Of a stretch of DNA of 64,000 bases, positions 46,393 to 58,900 are shown in pieces (position 1 is the first letter of the stretch; each line of letters opens with the position of its first letter). A model generated the notes under the pieces. That model ran no database searches. It was not told the DNA's origin and saw only the letters and a program-made list of their open reading frames with translations. Where the stretch lies: assembly GCF_016920785.2 (NCBI RefSeq), contig NW_024609836.1, forward strand, positions 66,009,596 to 66,073,595, written 5' to 3'. This DNA is from Ixodes scapularis. Its lineage: Eukaryota > Arthropoda > Arachnida > Ixodida > Ixodidae. The translations under genes and the position numbers were made by a program.

Positions 46393-46672
46393 AGGGATGG
46401 GCAAAATATATGCAAATATGTATCGAAATACAAATACAAAATACTTTGTCAAAAATGTATCTAATTACAAATCTAATTACGTTTCCAAAAAAGCATTTAA
46501 ATACAAAATACAAATACAACCAAATGTATTTGGTCTCCTCCAAATACTTCTCCAAATACATTCCTCAATATTTGCGTCAGCGACTTCAGGGCACCTGCTA
46601 CGGGTTTCTGGGTATCTCATTTTAATTTTGAATCGCACACTCGGGATTTAGTGTGCGAGGCTCTAGTAACGT
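46393..46672. mobile_element. Truncated copy of the CAGGGATGGGCA hAT-like element
   Basis: It matches the reverse complement of the right ~285 bp of the 43441-44346 element with high similarity. The left terminal repeat is present; the other end is missing, stopping near GGCTCTAGTAACG. Confidence 0.8.
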
Positions 46673-47144
46673 CAAGGCCAAGATTCCGAGACATTCGGGC
46701 TAGTTTCAAAACTTGCCACCACGCGGCGCTCAAAGACCAACCTGCAAAATATTTTTCAACCAGAAAAAAGTTCCCCTCGCCACACTTCCCATTTCCTCCT
46801 CTCCCACAGTTGACTTGACGGCGGGGAGACTCCTTTTGTTGCTGCATCTCGCGGCCAGATAAGCCACGCTAAGCGCATAATGGGCGATTTGCGGCGGGAG
46901 GCACAGCGACCCCTTTCCTCCGGCGATACCAGAGAAGCGCCCGAAACCAAACTCTCCTCTCTGCAGCATTTCAGAGCCTAGCCTCTCGGTTTTGTCTCTG
47001 AATTTTTGTTTTGTTTTGCGATAAGCATGCTTGGCTACTCCGAGCATTTGACTGCTTCTGCGGTCCATGTAAAGTGACCCAAGGCCATGTGAGGATGGGC
47101 ATAGGCTAAGGGCCATCGTCCAAGAACCCTAGAGTTCGAAGGAA
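46673..47144. other. Intergenic DNA, nothing recognised
   Basis: CG-richer DNA with overlapping minus-strand frames that lack domains. Confidence 0.3.
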
Positions 47145-47527
47145 CTACCGCATTTTCCGGACTATGGCCCGGACTCGGTGCATAGTCCGCAGGGAAATAT
47201 TTTGCGTCAAAAATAGAAGTGCTTGCTTAGATAGTCCGCACCCGGTACACAAACGGCACCCAGTGCAAAACCCACACTTAGCACCTAGTCCGAACGTAAA
47301 AAGTATCATACTCAGCAGACCTTGACAAACGCCTACTGTATTAGCTCACGATGAAGCTTTATCGTACGTAAATCAACATTAGTATAGTCCGTTACTCATA
47401 AAATCCTTCACGATTGTCATAGTGAAGGATCTAGAAAAATTATATCATTGTATTGTCCGCACCTGTAGATAGTCCGCATCGGGTGAATTTTCAACTTTTA
47501 AACTTATATAGTCCGGAAAATACGGTA
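47145..47527. mobile_element. Second MITE of the ACCGTATTTTCC / ATAGTCCGC family
   Basis: Ends TACCGCATTTTCCGGACTAT and, on the right, TATAGTCCGGAAAATACGGTA; internal ATAGTCCGCACC copies. Similar design to 18043-18442 but more decayed on the left. Confidence 0.75.
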
Positions 47528-50050
47528 CTACAGAGTGTATTGTGACCCTGGGTACTTGAAGAGGAAGTGGCGAGCCTTACAAAAAGTGTTTACGGGACGG
47601 GAATTCATGCCAGCGTGCGTACTCTAACATGTCCGGTGCTTTTACCCCAACCCACCTGGTGTTGCCTAAATGGGACACACGTTGAAATAAACAGTGCTGG
47701 GGGCTGTCAGACCGTTGTTTTTGTTCTGAAATTTGACCGAAACTCCAAATATTGAGATCTGCAAAAATCCATAATACGAAGCAGAGCCTTTTTTTTTTTT
47801 TCGGTTCCTTGCATTTTTATATTGCGTTTTGAGATCCTACTAGTGACCAGTGCCGCGTTTAGACGTCATATTGCACGTGGCCACACCGGTGACTAGAACT
47901 CCACCTTTCCGTAAACAAAAGTTTAAAGTACAAGTTCACCCGTCAAATTTTGGGAGTGTAATTACAATATTGCGCTAATTTTTCTCAACTCATTATCTCT
48001 ACTCAAAATGGTTAATCACTTTAGTACAGTCGCCCTCTTGAGATTTCTAGGCGAGAGATGGCAAAAGCATTTTCCAAAACTAACTTTTTTACATTACCGA
48101 TTCCTTTCTTAAAAATCACTAAAATTTAATTATATCACATTACAAATTACTGATTACTAAAACTATGGGCATTCTCTTCGTATTACATTTAATTTTTGCA
48201 GGTAGAGTTTGCTTGTCGATAATGAAATATCAGTCTGCTGTTGCAAACAGTGCAATGTAGGCGCAATATAATATATTACTGTCATGCCGGAACCTTGTTC
48301 AGGAAGCCGCCGATGACAACGAGGTTTTACGATGCGCAAGTAACTCCAAAGTATCTGAATCAGTGGTGTCGGCATGCTGTACTACAGCGCAACATATGAG
48401 ATGAGACCATAACCGTGCTCTCGCAAGCTCGTTTTTAATAAAAAAAGAAGATAATATTTTTTTCTTTAATTCTCTACTTGTGCTTGTAAGTTGCAACACA
48501 GCAAGAGCTACTCAAGTCTGTTGTAATGTATCACTGATATCCGATAAGCTGAGGTGGCGTAACCTGTGCAGCCTAAAATGCATTGACGGAATCGTTTGTT
48601 CTTAGGTTCACACGTGAGGTGTGAGCTAACCTAACCTATACCTACAGCCAAGAATAAAGGCTCCGAGCATTAATTGGAATGCGACGGAAGCACTTCGACT
48701 TTCCGGACTGCCGTGACTATATCTGGAATGACTTCTCTAATCGAGGTGAACACACGCACACATATACCGGAGGCACTGTTGAAGTCTCAGGGGCTCGGGT
48801 TTGCGTATAGATTATCATTTGCGCCGATACCCGTTTTTCGCTTTGCTAAAATATTTCAACAACTGCCAGTCTTGAACGGGTCAACAAAAGAACTGATCGT
48901 TTTCACGTAGTTGGGTTAAAACTATGTGGTTAGGCTACTGTATGGTTGCACTACTAAAACCAATTATAATGACATCTAAAGCGACAATCACTTTCCTGTG
49001 TACTTTATCTTGTAAATAACACTTTTGCGATTGACATGTACTTTTGCGCGCGTGCACCGTCGGCAAAAGTCGCACCATTAAATGATCTCCCTTCTTTTTC
49101 TTTTCTTTTTTTCTGAGCGAGAAAAAAAAGGGGGGGGGGGAGAGAAGGTTGTTGAGGGTAAAAAATGTTGGAGATATGTGCTCTGATTGTCATGATTGTG
49201 CATTTTTGATCAGCTAACCTTTACAGCTCCCACATGAACGCGACGTCCCATGATGTCAACCGCAGAAACAGTTTGATCACTACTCGTACATCAGCCACTG
49301 CATTCGGCTTTCAGGTTATTGTGTACCTTCGTGCGTGTGTGCGTGCGTGTAACTTTGATATTTGTATCTGATGTTTAGGAGTGCATATCTCGTAATATTT
49401 TCTAGATATAGCGTTGAATTTTTTTTTGTATATTCTTTCCGGAACGGTAAATTATCTAAAAATATTTTTTTACTCGAGTTTTATAACTGAAAATATTTAC
49501 AACGCTTCAAACGTGCTTCAATGTGAAAAGTTCCCCAACTTCAGCGTGTAATTAAAAAAAAACTTCGTTTTTCTTTTTATTTTAGGAAAATATTTTACAC
49601 TATATCGCGTGGTGTTCCATTAACATGTTGCATTATTTTGTCTCCATGCGACATGCAGCGCTTCGAAATACACGAACTAGGCAACTTTGACATTTTTACC
49701 CAATATTTGTGAGTTGTTATCTGGCAATGTCTTCAAGATATAGCATTGAACTATATCTGATGTGTTCTTCCCAAGAGGGCCTATCACCTACATAAAAATC
49801 ATTACACTCACTAATAACTGGACAAATTTACAGTGCGGCAAACAGCTTCCAGGGCCGAACTCGGTCCCAAGCAATAACGAAAGTTACAAGTAAAAAAAGA
49901 AAAACGATACCGACATTTTCAGAAGCTTTTATTTCTACGCCACATAGTTTTATTGTGTCCAGAGTTTGCGAGCTCAGGCTGAACTCAAGCAGGATTTACC
50001 AATGAACCACTCTAAGCGATCCATTATTCGCAAACACAAAGCAGCGTACT
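47528..50050. other. Intergenic DNA, nothing recognised
   Basis: AT-rich with a few open frames lacking domains. A G-run lies at 49130-49140. Confidence 0.3.
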
Positions 50051-50059
50051 CTGTTACGA

Positions 50060-50400
50060 TCCGTTCTACCTTAAAATGGACCGCAGCGGACGCTACGAGC
50101 CATCGGAGGTAAATCAGTTCCGAGTGTGTGACACGTGACATGCGCTGAGTGTGGCACGAGGCCAAATGAAGCGCTCGCAGCGCTGCATTGGCTGGAACGA
50201 CTTGCAGCGTCCGGTGTGGTCCATCCCTGGGTATACAGAACATAATCTTGTACCAAAGCAGTATGTCTGACTTCTCGGATTACCCCGAAGACATCTCCAA
50301 GCAGCTCACAAAAGTGTCATTGTATATTGTCAGAATGTCGAACCGGACAAAACCATTATCACGGAGTACCTTCCGCACAGGACAAGGCGAGGGGTCGTTC
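50060..50400. repeat. Diverged interspersed repeat, member 1
   Basis: Similar to 51960-52310 in order and content: ATCGGAGGT, TGACACGTG, AAGCGCTCGCAGC, GCTGGAACGACTTGCAGCGTCC, and a later CCCGAAG...AAGCAG block. A faint protein-like sense (WLERLAASGV) is visible, but there is no stable frame. Family unknown. Confidence 0.45.
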
Positions 50401-51343
50401 AAGCGTTGTGAGAGCCAGTCCTTTGAAGACAGGATATAAAGCTACGACCCTCGTGAGCCAATCGGGGCATCGGAGCAGAGCACTTGACGATGTGCCATAG
50501 AAACACGAGCCTCCCACGGAGAGCTGTCTCGTGCGTCGCTCCCTTGCTCTGATTGGCCAACGGGGATCGTAGCTTTCGCCGTTTACCAAGTTATGGTGAA
50601 ACGGAGATACACTCAGTCCGTGTAGCTTTTCTATCTGATCGTTTTTTCTGTTCCACGTATTTTTAAAGTTCAATGTCACGGTTTGAGCGGAGAACGTAAC
50701 GTGGCTTTTCGAAGCTACTGGAGAATCCAGTGTATGTCTGTTATCTGTTTCAACGGTCGTTTACTTACAAAAGCAAGCCGGGTCTTCCTGACAGAATAAA
50801 GTGCTCCTGGCCGACATTTACGATTCTGCCCCATTCCATGATTAGTTTAAGAAATAATCCAAATCCGAAAGCCCCGTTTCCATACCCCTGCCGCAAACCC
50901 CCGCGTTTTGTCACACATCTTCAAGATCCCCGGCTTTTAAAAACCAACGCCCCCTTAACAATTTTCCAAGCTTCTCCCCTTGTATTGCTATCAACGCGTT
51001 TCTTCCTACGCATTGTATACATGATAAGCAAGGGATGGAGTTGACAACGCGACCACAATTACTACTTTTGTGTACTTGTTTATCGAATGCGCTCTCGTGG
51101 CCCGAAGTCGTTATAGAGCGGAAGGTAAATACACTGCCAAAATAGTCTGTACATCTGTAACAAACAATTACTAATAATAAACAGAAACAAAGAAGCAGGT
51201 CATGGGCCACCGCTAAAACGTCACTGATGGCATTTATAATAAAGTTAGGTCATTGATATTAGCAACCAACCACATGAGGTGGTTTTATCCGTGGACTGAG
51301 CAAGGTAGGAAAGATTAACTCGTATTTCAAATTAATGCTGGTG
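50401..51343. other. Intergenic DNA, nothing recognised
   Basis: Open frames on both strands without domains. An inverted pair of TACGACCCTCGTGAGCCAATCGG-like sequences lies around 50443-50575 (CCGATTGGCT class motifs, GATTGGCCAACG). Confidence 0.3.
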
Positions 51344-51849
51344 ATTGGGTCCGGACACTTCATCGAACGCCGTCTCATCGAAGCCATTTATTTGAACGTT
51401 ATTGAATCAAACGCTTTTGATCAAAGCCGTTTAATTGAATGCTTTAAAATAGTATTTGGAGATCGTTTCTCGTTTTCGGAAATAGTCCCTTTTGCATCGA
51501 AGGACAACTATATTCTATGCCATATTTTCAATTAAATGTCAGGACCAAGAAAAGAACTGCTTTTCTCCGGCAATATAATGGTAGTCGCATGAGGACAAAC
51601 ACGCGTACACTATGCAGTGCTGACTACCCCGCGACAACCAGAACGTTTCTGGCTCTGTGACTTGGTGTGCGCCGCCTATTTTTGTCACACTTGTGCTACT
51701 AAGCTTGTCTAAAGTAGGGAACATCCAAGATCACAATTGTTTTAAAGATGTCATTTACGCACGAGAAAACCAGAAAGTTTTAGATGAGGCGATGAAAGGG
51801 ATAAAAAGAAGGGTACAAATATTTTCGGACATTTCATTATGCACGTAGT

Positions 51850-52320
51850 TCGTTGCTCAGGCTCAAATCAATCACGATTTGCACAAGAAGCTGTCTGGTT
51901 TTCGAAGCTTTCTCCCAAGCCTCCCCGTTATTTACAAACTTGGGCTTGAAACATTGAACCCGAACACAAGAAAGAACGCAGTGGCGACTCCTCTCCCCCC
52001 CTTCCCCCTCGAGCGCCTCGATACCATGAGACATCGGAGGTGACTCAGTGCTGGGAAAAGTGACACGTGGCATTCGGATTTGGTGCAGCGATGCGCGCCA
52101 AGGAGCGAGGAGTCATATGAAACCCTCACAGCAGTGCATCTGCTGGAACAGCTTGTAGCGTCCGGATGTCCTACTTCCATCAAGCCCCACCTCAGCGACC
52201 CGAAGGAATTCCGCAAGCAGGCTCTAAAGTGACCCATTGTGCGTTTCGAAAACCTTGAACGGGCAATAACGTTATCACACAGTTCCTGGTATACTGAACA
52301 AAGAAGAATGATAAGTGCAC
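51850..52320. repeat. Diverged interspersed repeat, member 2
   Basis: Counterpart of 50060-50400: ACATCGGAGGTGACTCAG, GTGACACGTGGC, GCTGGAACAGCTTGTAGCGTCC and CCCGAAGGAATTCCGCAAGCAGG in the same order. It lies inside the 51344-54058 element. Confidence 0.45.
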
Positions 52321-52639
52321 CCCCCCCCCCTTCCTCACTTTCAGCATGAATCACACACACCCCGTTCCAGTATTGCTTCTTTCTTTTTTTTTTTTTTTAA
52401 TTCAATATTTCCAAGCGCGGGAGGCATGGGGTAGTGGGAGAGCGCCCTGTTTCAACGACTGCTCTTGTGAAAGATTGCATAAGTTTTGTTTTTATATATT
52501 ATTATGAAGCCGCCAGTCGCTGCAGTTATGGCTTAAATCTCTGATGAACCCGGATACTTGGCGTTTTACAAATTTAGAAAAATACAAGGAGAGTCAAATG
52601 GCTCTGTCTTTATTCGCAAGGTTGTTGGATTCTTCAGAC

Positions 52640-52745
52640 TGGGGATCCGAACAATTCAGTGTAGGAAGTTTCGGTGTAGGTCGTTTCGGTGCCGACATTT
52701 CGGAGCACGGACTTTTCGGTGCAGAGACCTTTTGCTGCATGGATA
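52640..52745. repeat. Short array of TTCGGTGYNG units
   Basis: Five to six units of the type AGTTTCGGTGTAGG or ATTTCGGTGCCG. A fragment recurs at 63727-63760 (ATTTCGGTGCTCG...ATTCGGTG). It resembles the terminal arrays of the neighbouring element but has a different motif. Confidence 0.5.
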
Positions 52746-54585
52746 TTTTTGTGTAAATACACGTTTGGAAGTTCAAATAGCTGAGCTTTCCAGCAGGCAT
52801 TGCGGACGGCTAGCGGACATTTCATCGAACACCGTTTCATCGAACACCGTTTTATCGAATGAATGGACATTTCATCGAACGCTATTTCATCGAACGCCGT
52901 TTCATCGAATTGCTTAGGGCCGTTTCATCGAATTTCTCTGTATCGAGTTTTGAGGCATAACAGTGCTTTGTAGATGTTTTACCTTACATTTGTTAAGACT
53001 AAGGTAGTCACTTAAGAAACAGTCTTTAGGGTGGAGCCAAATTACTAGAAATAAAAACCATTGGTATAAAAACAAATGGGTATGCGACTTACTGAAAAGT
53101 TTTACTCATGTACCTGTCAGAAAACATGATACTGGAGGTAAAGGACCGACACTTAAAACACTTTTGAATGTCTGTCGTTTTTTTTACCGGCTGTCCGGGG
53201 GTTTCGGTAATGTGCCTTTCACGACAGCTCATTTGCACACTTACGCTTAGTTGAAGGTTTATTCACGAAAAGCATTTAACTGCCAGGGCAGCACGCTTAT
53301 AATAAAACGATGCTCTGCCAGGAGAGCGCACGAAATAAAATATAATGATACTCTGATTATCAGCTTTATGCTCAGATTGAACGTTTCTGCTTTTTTTTTT
53401 TTTTTTAGTTTTCAAACTCTACAGAGTCAAAAGCTGCACAAAGTGTCAGCCAACATGGTTTCGGGCTACACCTGGACTAGAACCACCTCCCCTTCACTGT
53501 CAACTTTATTACCGACCCTTTTGCCTATTATGAATCATCTTCAGGACGCTTTCTTAGGAAGGCCAACCCGCACCAGACAATAGTAAAGCCCTGGGTGTAC
53601 TCTGTCACCCTTTCGGATCCTCACATAACCCAAGGTTACAGGTACACGCTGTCAAACAATAAAACACTACCCGCTTCCCAGAAAGCACATCGTGCTTTCT
53701 GTTTCTTTTGTTGTTTTTTTTTGTCTCATTTTTAATTGTTTCATGTGACATGAAGAGGGGTCATTGTTTCATGGAGGCTTTCTTCTCGAAGCACGACATG
53801 TTCACAATGGAACTTATCTCGTCACTGCATACTGTGATTTAAAAAAATGGAGAATTAGATGACGTTGTGTATAAAAATCAAAATAAATTGCAAAAATATT
53901 GCAGGCTGTAACAGCGTTCGATGAAAAGGCGTCCGATGAAACGGCTTCTATGAAACGGCGTTCGATGAAACGGCGTTCGATGAAACGGTGTTCGATGAAA
54001 CGGCTTCGATGAAACGGCGTTCGATGAAACAGCGTTCGACAAAATGTCCGGACCCAATATAAGGGATGTAATTATCGAGATGTCTTATTTGACTATGTTT
54101 TTCCCCCTAATGAAAATACACGATAGGTGTAATCAAGCAATTATCGGCCTGTGTGATCCTGTGCGGACATGTTCATAGAAGGCGTAAGGTATACGGATAC
54201 TTCGGTGTAAACGGCCCGTCATTTCTGGCAATAGCATGCTTTAATATTTTAAAGGTTAGAATATACGTCTAGGACATCTTTATTAAGATTTGTCATAATT
54301 ATGTCTGGATGATAGGTATGTAACGTGCATAAGCATACGCTTATGAAGTTATTCGCATGTGTGGCTTGATAATAATATATTCCGGAAAGAATGCCAGTTT
54401 CTAGCCCTCCCAAATACTATAACGGCCACGTATCACAAGCGAGTCGTCGTATACGTAATAAAGTCTGAGGCCAGCTGCCTTCAAAAGAAATATAATCATG
54501 CACAAAGGGTAATGTGGGCCCCTTTTATTTACAAAACGCGTGTGCTCACTGCTCTGTGACCTAATCGGCGTTGCTAGCAACGCCC

Positions 54586-54842
54586 CTGAGGAATCGTCGG
54601 GCACCATTGCAGTCCCTGATCCCGGCTTTCCAAAAGACGCTACACGGGGGTGCAAGTTTATTCATTGTGGTCGGAGGCGAGCAACACATGCTCTAACCCC
54701 CGTGGGGCGGTGGTATCTGCTAAAAAGTCGAGCAGAAAGAGAAGATGACATTTTTAATGAAGTTCGGGCAAAAAATATTCGTAAAATAAGGACAAAAGCG
54801 ACTCTTTGCGTCGCTTTGAGTTTCACGACCATGCAACAAAAA
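54586..54842 (+). repeat. Left member of a large inverted repeat
   Basis: Nearly the whole segment reappears as reverse complement at 63764-63998, including CCCTGATCCCGGCTT, AAGACGCTACACGGGGGTGC, GAAGTTCGGGCAAA and ACGACCATGCAACAAAAAC. About 20 bases near 54690 are extra here. The two members face each other across 8.9 kb. Confidence 0.85.
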
Positions 54843-55555
54843 CAACCCCAAGATTCTCGGACAGGCGAGCGCCGCCACTACTTACGCCATCTATCGGCCG
54901 CCGTTGCGCCGGCGCCCGTAACTCAATGGACCAAAGCGATCTTTTTTTATACAAAGAAAAGTAATCACTCAATCGCTTTGCACTTTATTGTCACGTTTTA
55001 ATACGCTGCCCTCAACCTCCACGAGAAATTTCGTGGTCCTGGGTTTATATTAAGTCTGGCCAATATGCAACCAAACTTTTACTCATTGGTTCCTATGGCG
55101 AACCGCAGAAAAATCATACGTCTTTTCAACATTCAATGCAAACCCTAAGAGAGCCAGACCATCAATTTAGTTGCATTTTGCTATATATATAGCCAATGTC
55201 TCTAGCTCCATGGAAACATTTTTTATTTTCAAATTACTTAAATTTAAAGTGGTTCCCCAGGACTTTAAATACCAAAAAGAATCCGCAGTTGGTGAGGAGA
55301 CTCGAGGATTCAGTGACGTTGTTGCGTTCCTAAATACATTTTTTAGCAACATATGTAATGTATAACAAAACGGCAACTACACTGAATATTTTCTTAATTG
55401 ATAAACACAAAACCTGAATGCAGGTTTTTTTTTTTTTTTTTGTTTTGTTCATTGCGTAATTAGCTCAAATACATTATACTTAAAGCGCTGAATAATTAAG
55501 GAGTCAAAATGTTTTTTGATCCGAACTATATTTTACAAAGTGTCCAAATTTCATT
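54843..55555. other. Intergenic DNA, nothing recognised
   Basis: No gene recognised. A T-run lies at 55425-55441 and a C-run at 55577-55588. Confidence 0.3.
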
Positions 55556-55559
55556 TCAC

Positions 55560-55925
55560 CAGCTATTCCACTTCCTCCCCCCCCCCCCAAGAATGGTATT
55601 AAAAATAAAAATGCCAATATGAGTGGGCGTGGTCCAGACATTTTGGCCAACGCGACATGAAGAGTACCATTTATGGCGACATTTAGCACGCTGTTACTGC
55701 TGATTAATCAATCTTATGTAGGTTTACTGCGCGTGTGACCCAAGAGCTTTTGAAACAACCCAGTACCTCTTGTCATCACAACCTCAGACATCAAAATCAG
55801 GCAAAAAAGGGGCGTGTCCCAGAAATTTGGCATACGCGCCGTCAATTGTACTATCAATGGCGACGCTCAGCAGTCTGTAATTCATTATAAGGAATCTCCT
55901 CTAGGTCTATGACACGTATGCCCGA
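55560..55925. repeat. Decayed edge monomers of the 196-bp satellite
   Basis: One and a half to two units align with the satellite but with many changes: GGGCGTGGTCCAGACATT...GCG, then GGGCGTGTCCCAGAAATTTGGCATACGCG. Divergence falls towards the array, as expected at an unhomogenised edge. Confidence 0.75.
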
Positions 55926-58900
55926 GTGCTTTTGAAGCGGCCCAGAATTTATTTAGTTACCGCTCTCCAAAGGTTGCCTCAGACGCCAAAATCAACCAAA
56001 AAGGGGGCGTTTCCCACAAATTCGGGCATACGCGCCGTCAATTGTACCATCAATGGCGACGCTCAGCAGTCTGTAATTCATTATAAGGAATCTCCTCTAG
56101 GTCTATGACACGTATGCCCGAGTGCTTTTGAAGCGGCCCAGAATTTATTTAGTTATCGCTCTCCAAATGTTGCCTCAGACGCCAAAATCAGCCAAAAAGG
56201 GGGCGTTTCCCACAAATTCGGGCATACGCGCCGTCAATTGTACCATCAATAGCGACGCTCAGCAGTCTGTAATTCATTATAAGGAATCTCCTCTAGGTGT
56301 ATGACACGTATGCCCGAGTGCTTTTGAAGCGGCCCAGAATTTATTTAGTTATCGCTCTCCAAAGGTTGCCTCAGACGCCAAAATCAGCCAAAAAGGGGGC
56401 GTTTCCCACAAATTCGGGCATACGCGCCGTCAATTGTACTATCAATGGCGACACTCAGCAGTCTGTAATTCATTATAAGTAATCTCCTCTAGGTCTATGA
56501 CACGTATGCCCGAGTGCTTTTGAAGCGGCCCAGAATTTATTTAGTTATCGCTCTCCAAATGTTGCCCCAGACGCCAAAATCAGCCAAAAAGGGGGCGTTT
56601 CCCACAAATTCGGGCAAACGCGCCGTCAATTGTACCATCAATGGCGACGCTCAGCAGTCTGTAATTCATTATAAGGAATCTCCTCTAGGTCTACGACAGG
56701 GATGCCCGAGTGCTTTTGAAGCGGCCCAGAATTTATTTAGTTATCGCTCTCCAAAGGTTGCCTCAGACGCCAAAATCAGCCAAAAAGGGGGCGTTTCCCA
56801 CAAATTCGGGCATACGCGCCGTCAATTGTACCATCAATGGCGACGCTCAGCAGTCTGTAATTCATTATAAGGAATCTCCTCTAGGTCTATGACACGTATG
56901 CCCGAGTGCTTTTGAAGCGGCCTAGAATTTATGTAGTTATCGCTCTCCAAAGGTTGCCTCAGACGCCAAAATCAGCCAAAAAGGGGGCGTTTCCCACAAA
57001 TTCGGGCATACGCGCCGTCAATTGTACTATCAATGGCGACACTCAGCAGTCTGTAATTCATTAAAAGTAATCTCCTCTAGGTCTATGACACGTATGCCCG
57101 AGTGCTTTTGAAGCGGCCCAGAATTTATTTAGTTATCGCTCTCCAAATGTTGCCTCAGACGCCAAAATCAGCAAAAAGGGGGCGTTTCCCACAAATTCGG
57201 GCATACGCGCCGTCAATTGTACCATCAATGGCGACGCTCAGCAGTCTGTAATTCATCATAAGGACTCTCGTCTAGGTGTATGACACGTATGCCCGAGTGC
57301 TTTTGAAGCGGCCCAGAATTTATTTAGTTATCGCTCTCCAAAGGTTGCCTCAGACGCCAAAATCAGCCAAAAAGGGGGCGTTTCCCACAAATTCGGGCAT
57401 ACGCGCCGTCAATTGTACCATCAATGGCGACACTCAGCAGTCTGTAATTCATTATAAGGAATCTCCTCTAGGTCTATGACACGTATGCCCGAGTGCTTTT
57501 GAAGCGGCGCAGAATTTATTTAGTTATCGCTCTCCAAAGGTTGCCTCAGACGCCAAAATCAGCCAAAAAGGGGGCGTTTCCCACAAATTCGGGCATACGC
57601 GCCGTCAATTGTACTATCAATGGCGACACTCAGCAGTCTGTAATTCATTATAAGTAATCTCCTCTAGGTCTATGACACGTATGCCCGAGTGCTTTTGAAG
57701 CGGCCCAGAATTTATTTAGTTATCGCTCTCCAAAGGTTGCCTCAGACGCCAAAATCAGCCAAAAAGGGGGCGTTTCCCACAAATTCGGGCATACGCGCCG
57801 TCAATTGTACCATCAATGGCGACGCTCAGCAGTCTGTAATTCATTATAAGGAATCTCGTCTAGGTGTATGACACGTATGCCCGAGTGCTTTTGAAGCGGC
57901 CCAGAATTTATTTAGTTATCGCTCTCCAAAGGTTGCCTCAGACGCCAAAATCAGCCAAAAAGGGGGCGTTTCCCACAAATTCGGGCATACGCGCCGTCAA
58001 TTGTACCATCAATGGCGACACTCAGCAGTCTGTAATTCATTATAAGGAATCTCCTCTAGGTCTATGACACGTATGCCCGAGTGCTTTTGAAGCGGCGCAG
58101 AATTTATTTAGTTATCGCTCTCCAAAGGTTGCCTCAGACGCCAAAATCAGCCAAAAAGGGGGCGTTTCCTACAAATTCGGGCATACGCGCCGTCAATTGT
58201 ACCATCAATGGCGACGCTCAGCAGTCTGTAATTCATTATAACGAATCTCCTCTAGGTCTATGACACGGATGCCCGAGTGCTTTTGAAGCGGCGCATAATT
58301 TATTTAGTTATCGCTCTCCAAATGTTGCCTCAGACGCCAAAATCAGCCAAAAAGGGGGCGTTTCCCACAAATTCGGGCATACGCGCCGTCAATTGTACCA
58401 TCAATGGCGACGCTCAGCAGTCTGTAATTCATTATGAGGAATCTCCTCTAGGTCTATGACACGTATGCCCGAGTGCTTTTGAAGCGGCGCAGAATTTATT
58501 TAGTTATCGCTCTCCAAATGTTGCCTCAGACGCCAAAATCAGCCAAAAAGGGGGCGTTTCCCACAAATTCGGGCATACGCGCCGTCAATTGTACCATCAA
58601 TGGCAACGCTCAGCACTCTGTAATTCATTATGAGGAATCTCCTCTAGGTCTATGATACGTATGCCCGAGTGCTTTTGAAGCGGCGCAGAATTTATTTAGT
58701 TATCGCTCTCCAAAGGTTGCCTCAGACGCCAAAATCAGCCAAAAAGGGGGCGTTTCCCACAAATTCGGGCATACGCGCCGTCAATTGTACCATCAATGGC
58801 GACGCTCAGCAGTCTGTAATCCATTATAAGGAATCTCCTCTAGGTCTATGACACGTATGCCCGAGTGCTTTTGAAGCGGCCCAGAATTTATTTAGTTATC

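Larger units (their letters stand above)
51344..54058. mobile_element. Element with ATTGGGTCCGGACA ends and ~15-bp terminal arrays
   Basis: Left end ATTGGGTCCGGACA (51344) and its exact complement (ending 54058). Inside the left end are four diverged TTTCATCGAACGCCG-type units. Inside the right end (53914-54040) are about eight in the opposite sense. A third array of the same motif lies at 52818-52935. No transposase frame was recognised; the interior includes unrelated repeats (51960-52310). Confidence 0.7.

Noticed and set aside
48625..48645. CTAACCTAACCTATACCTA resembling arthropod telomeric TTAGG repeats
   Set aside because: Only about two exact units; chance or a decayed scrap, not a telomere.
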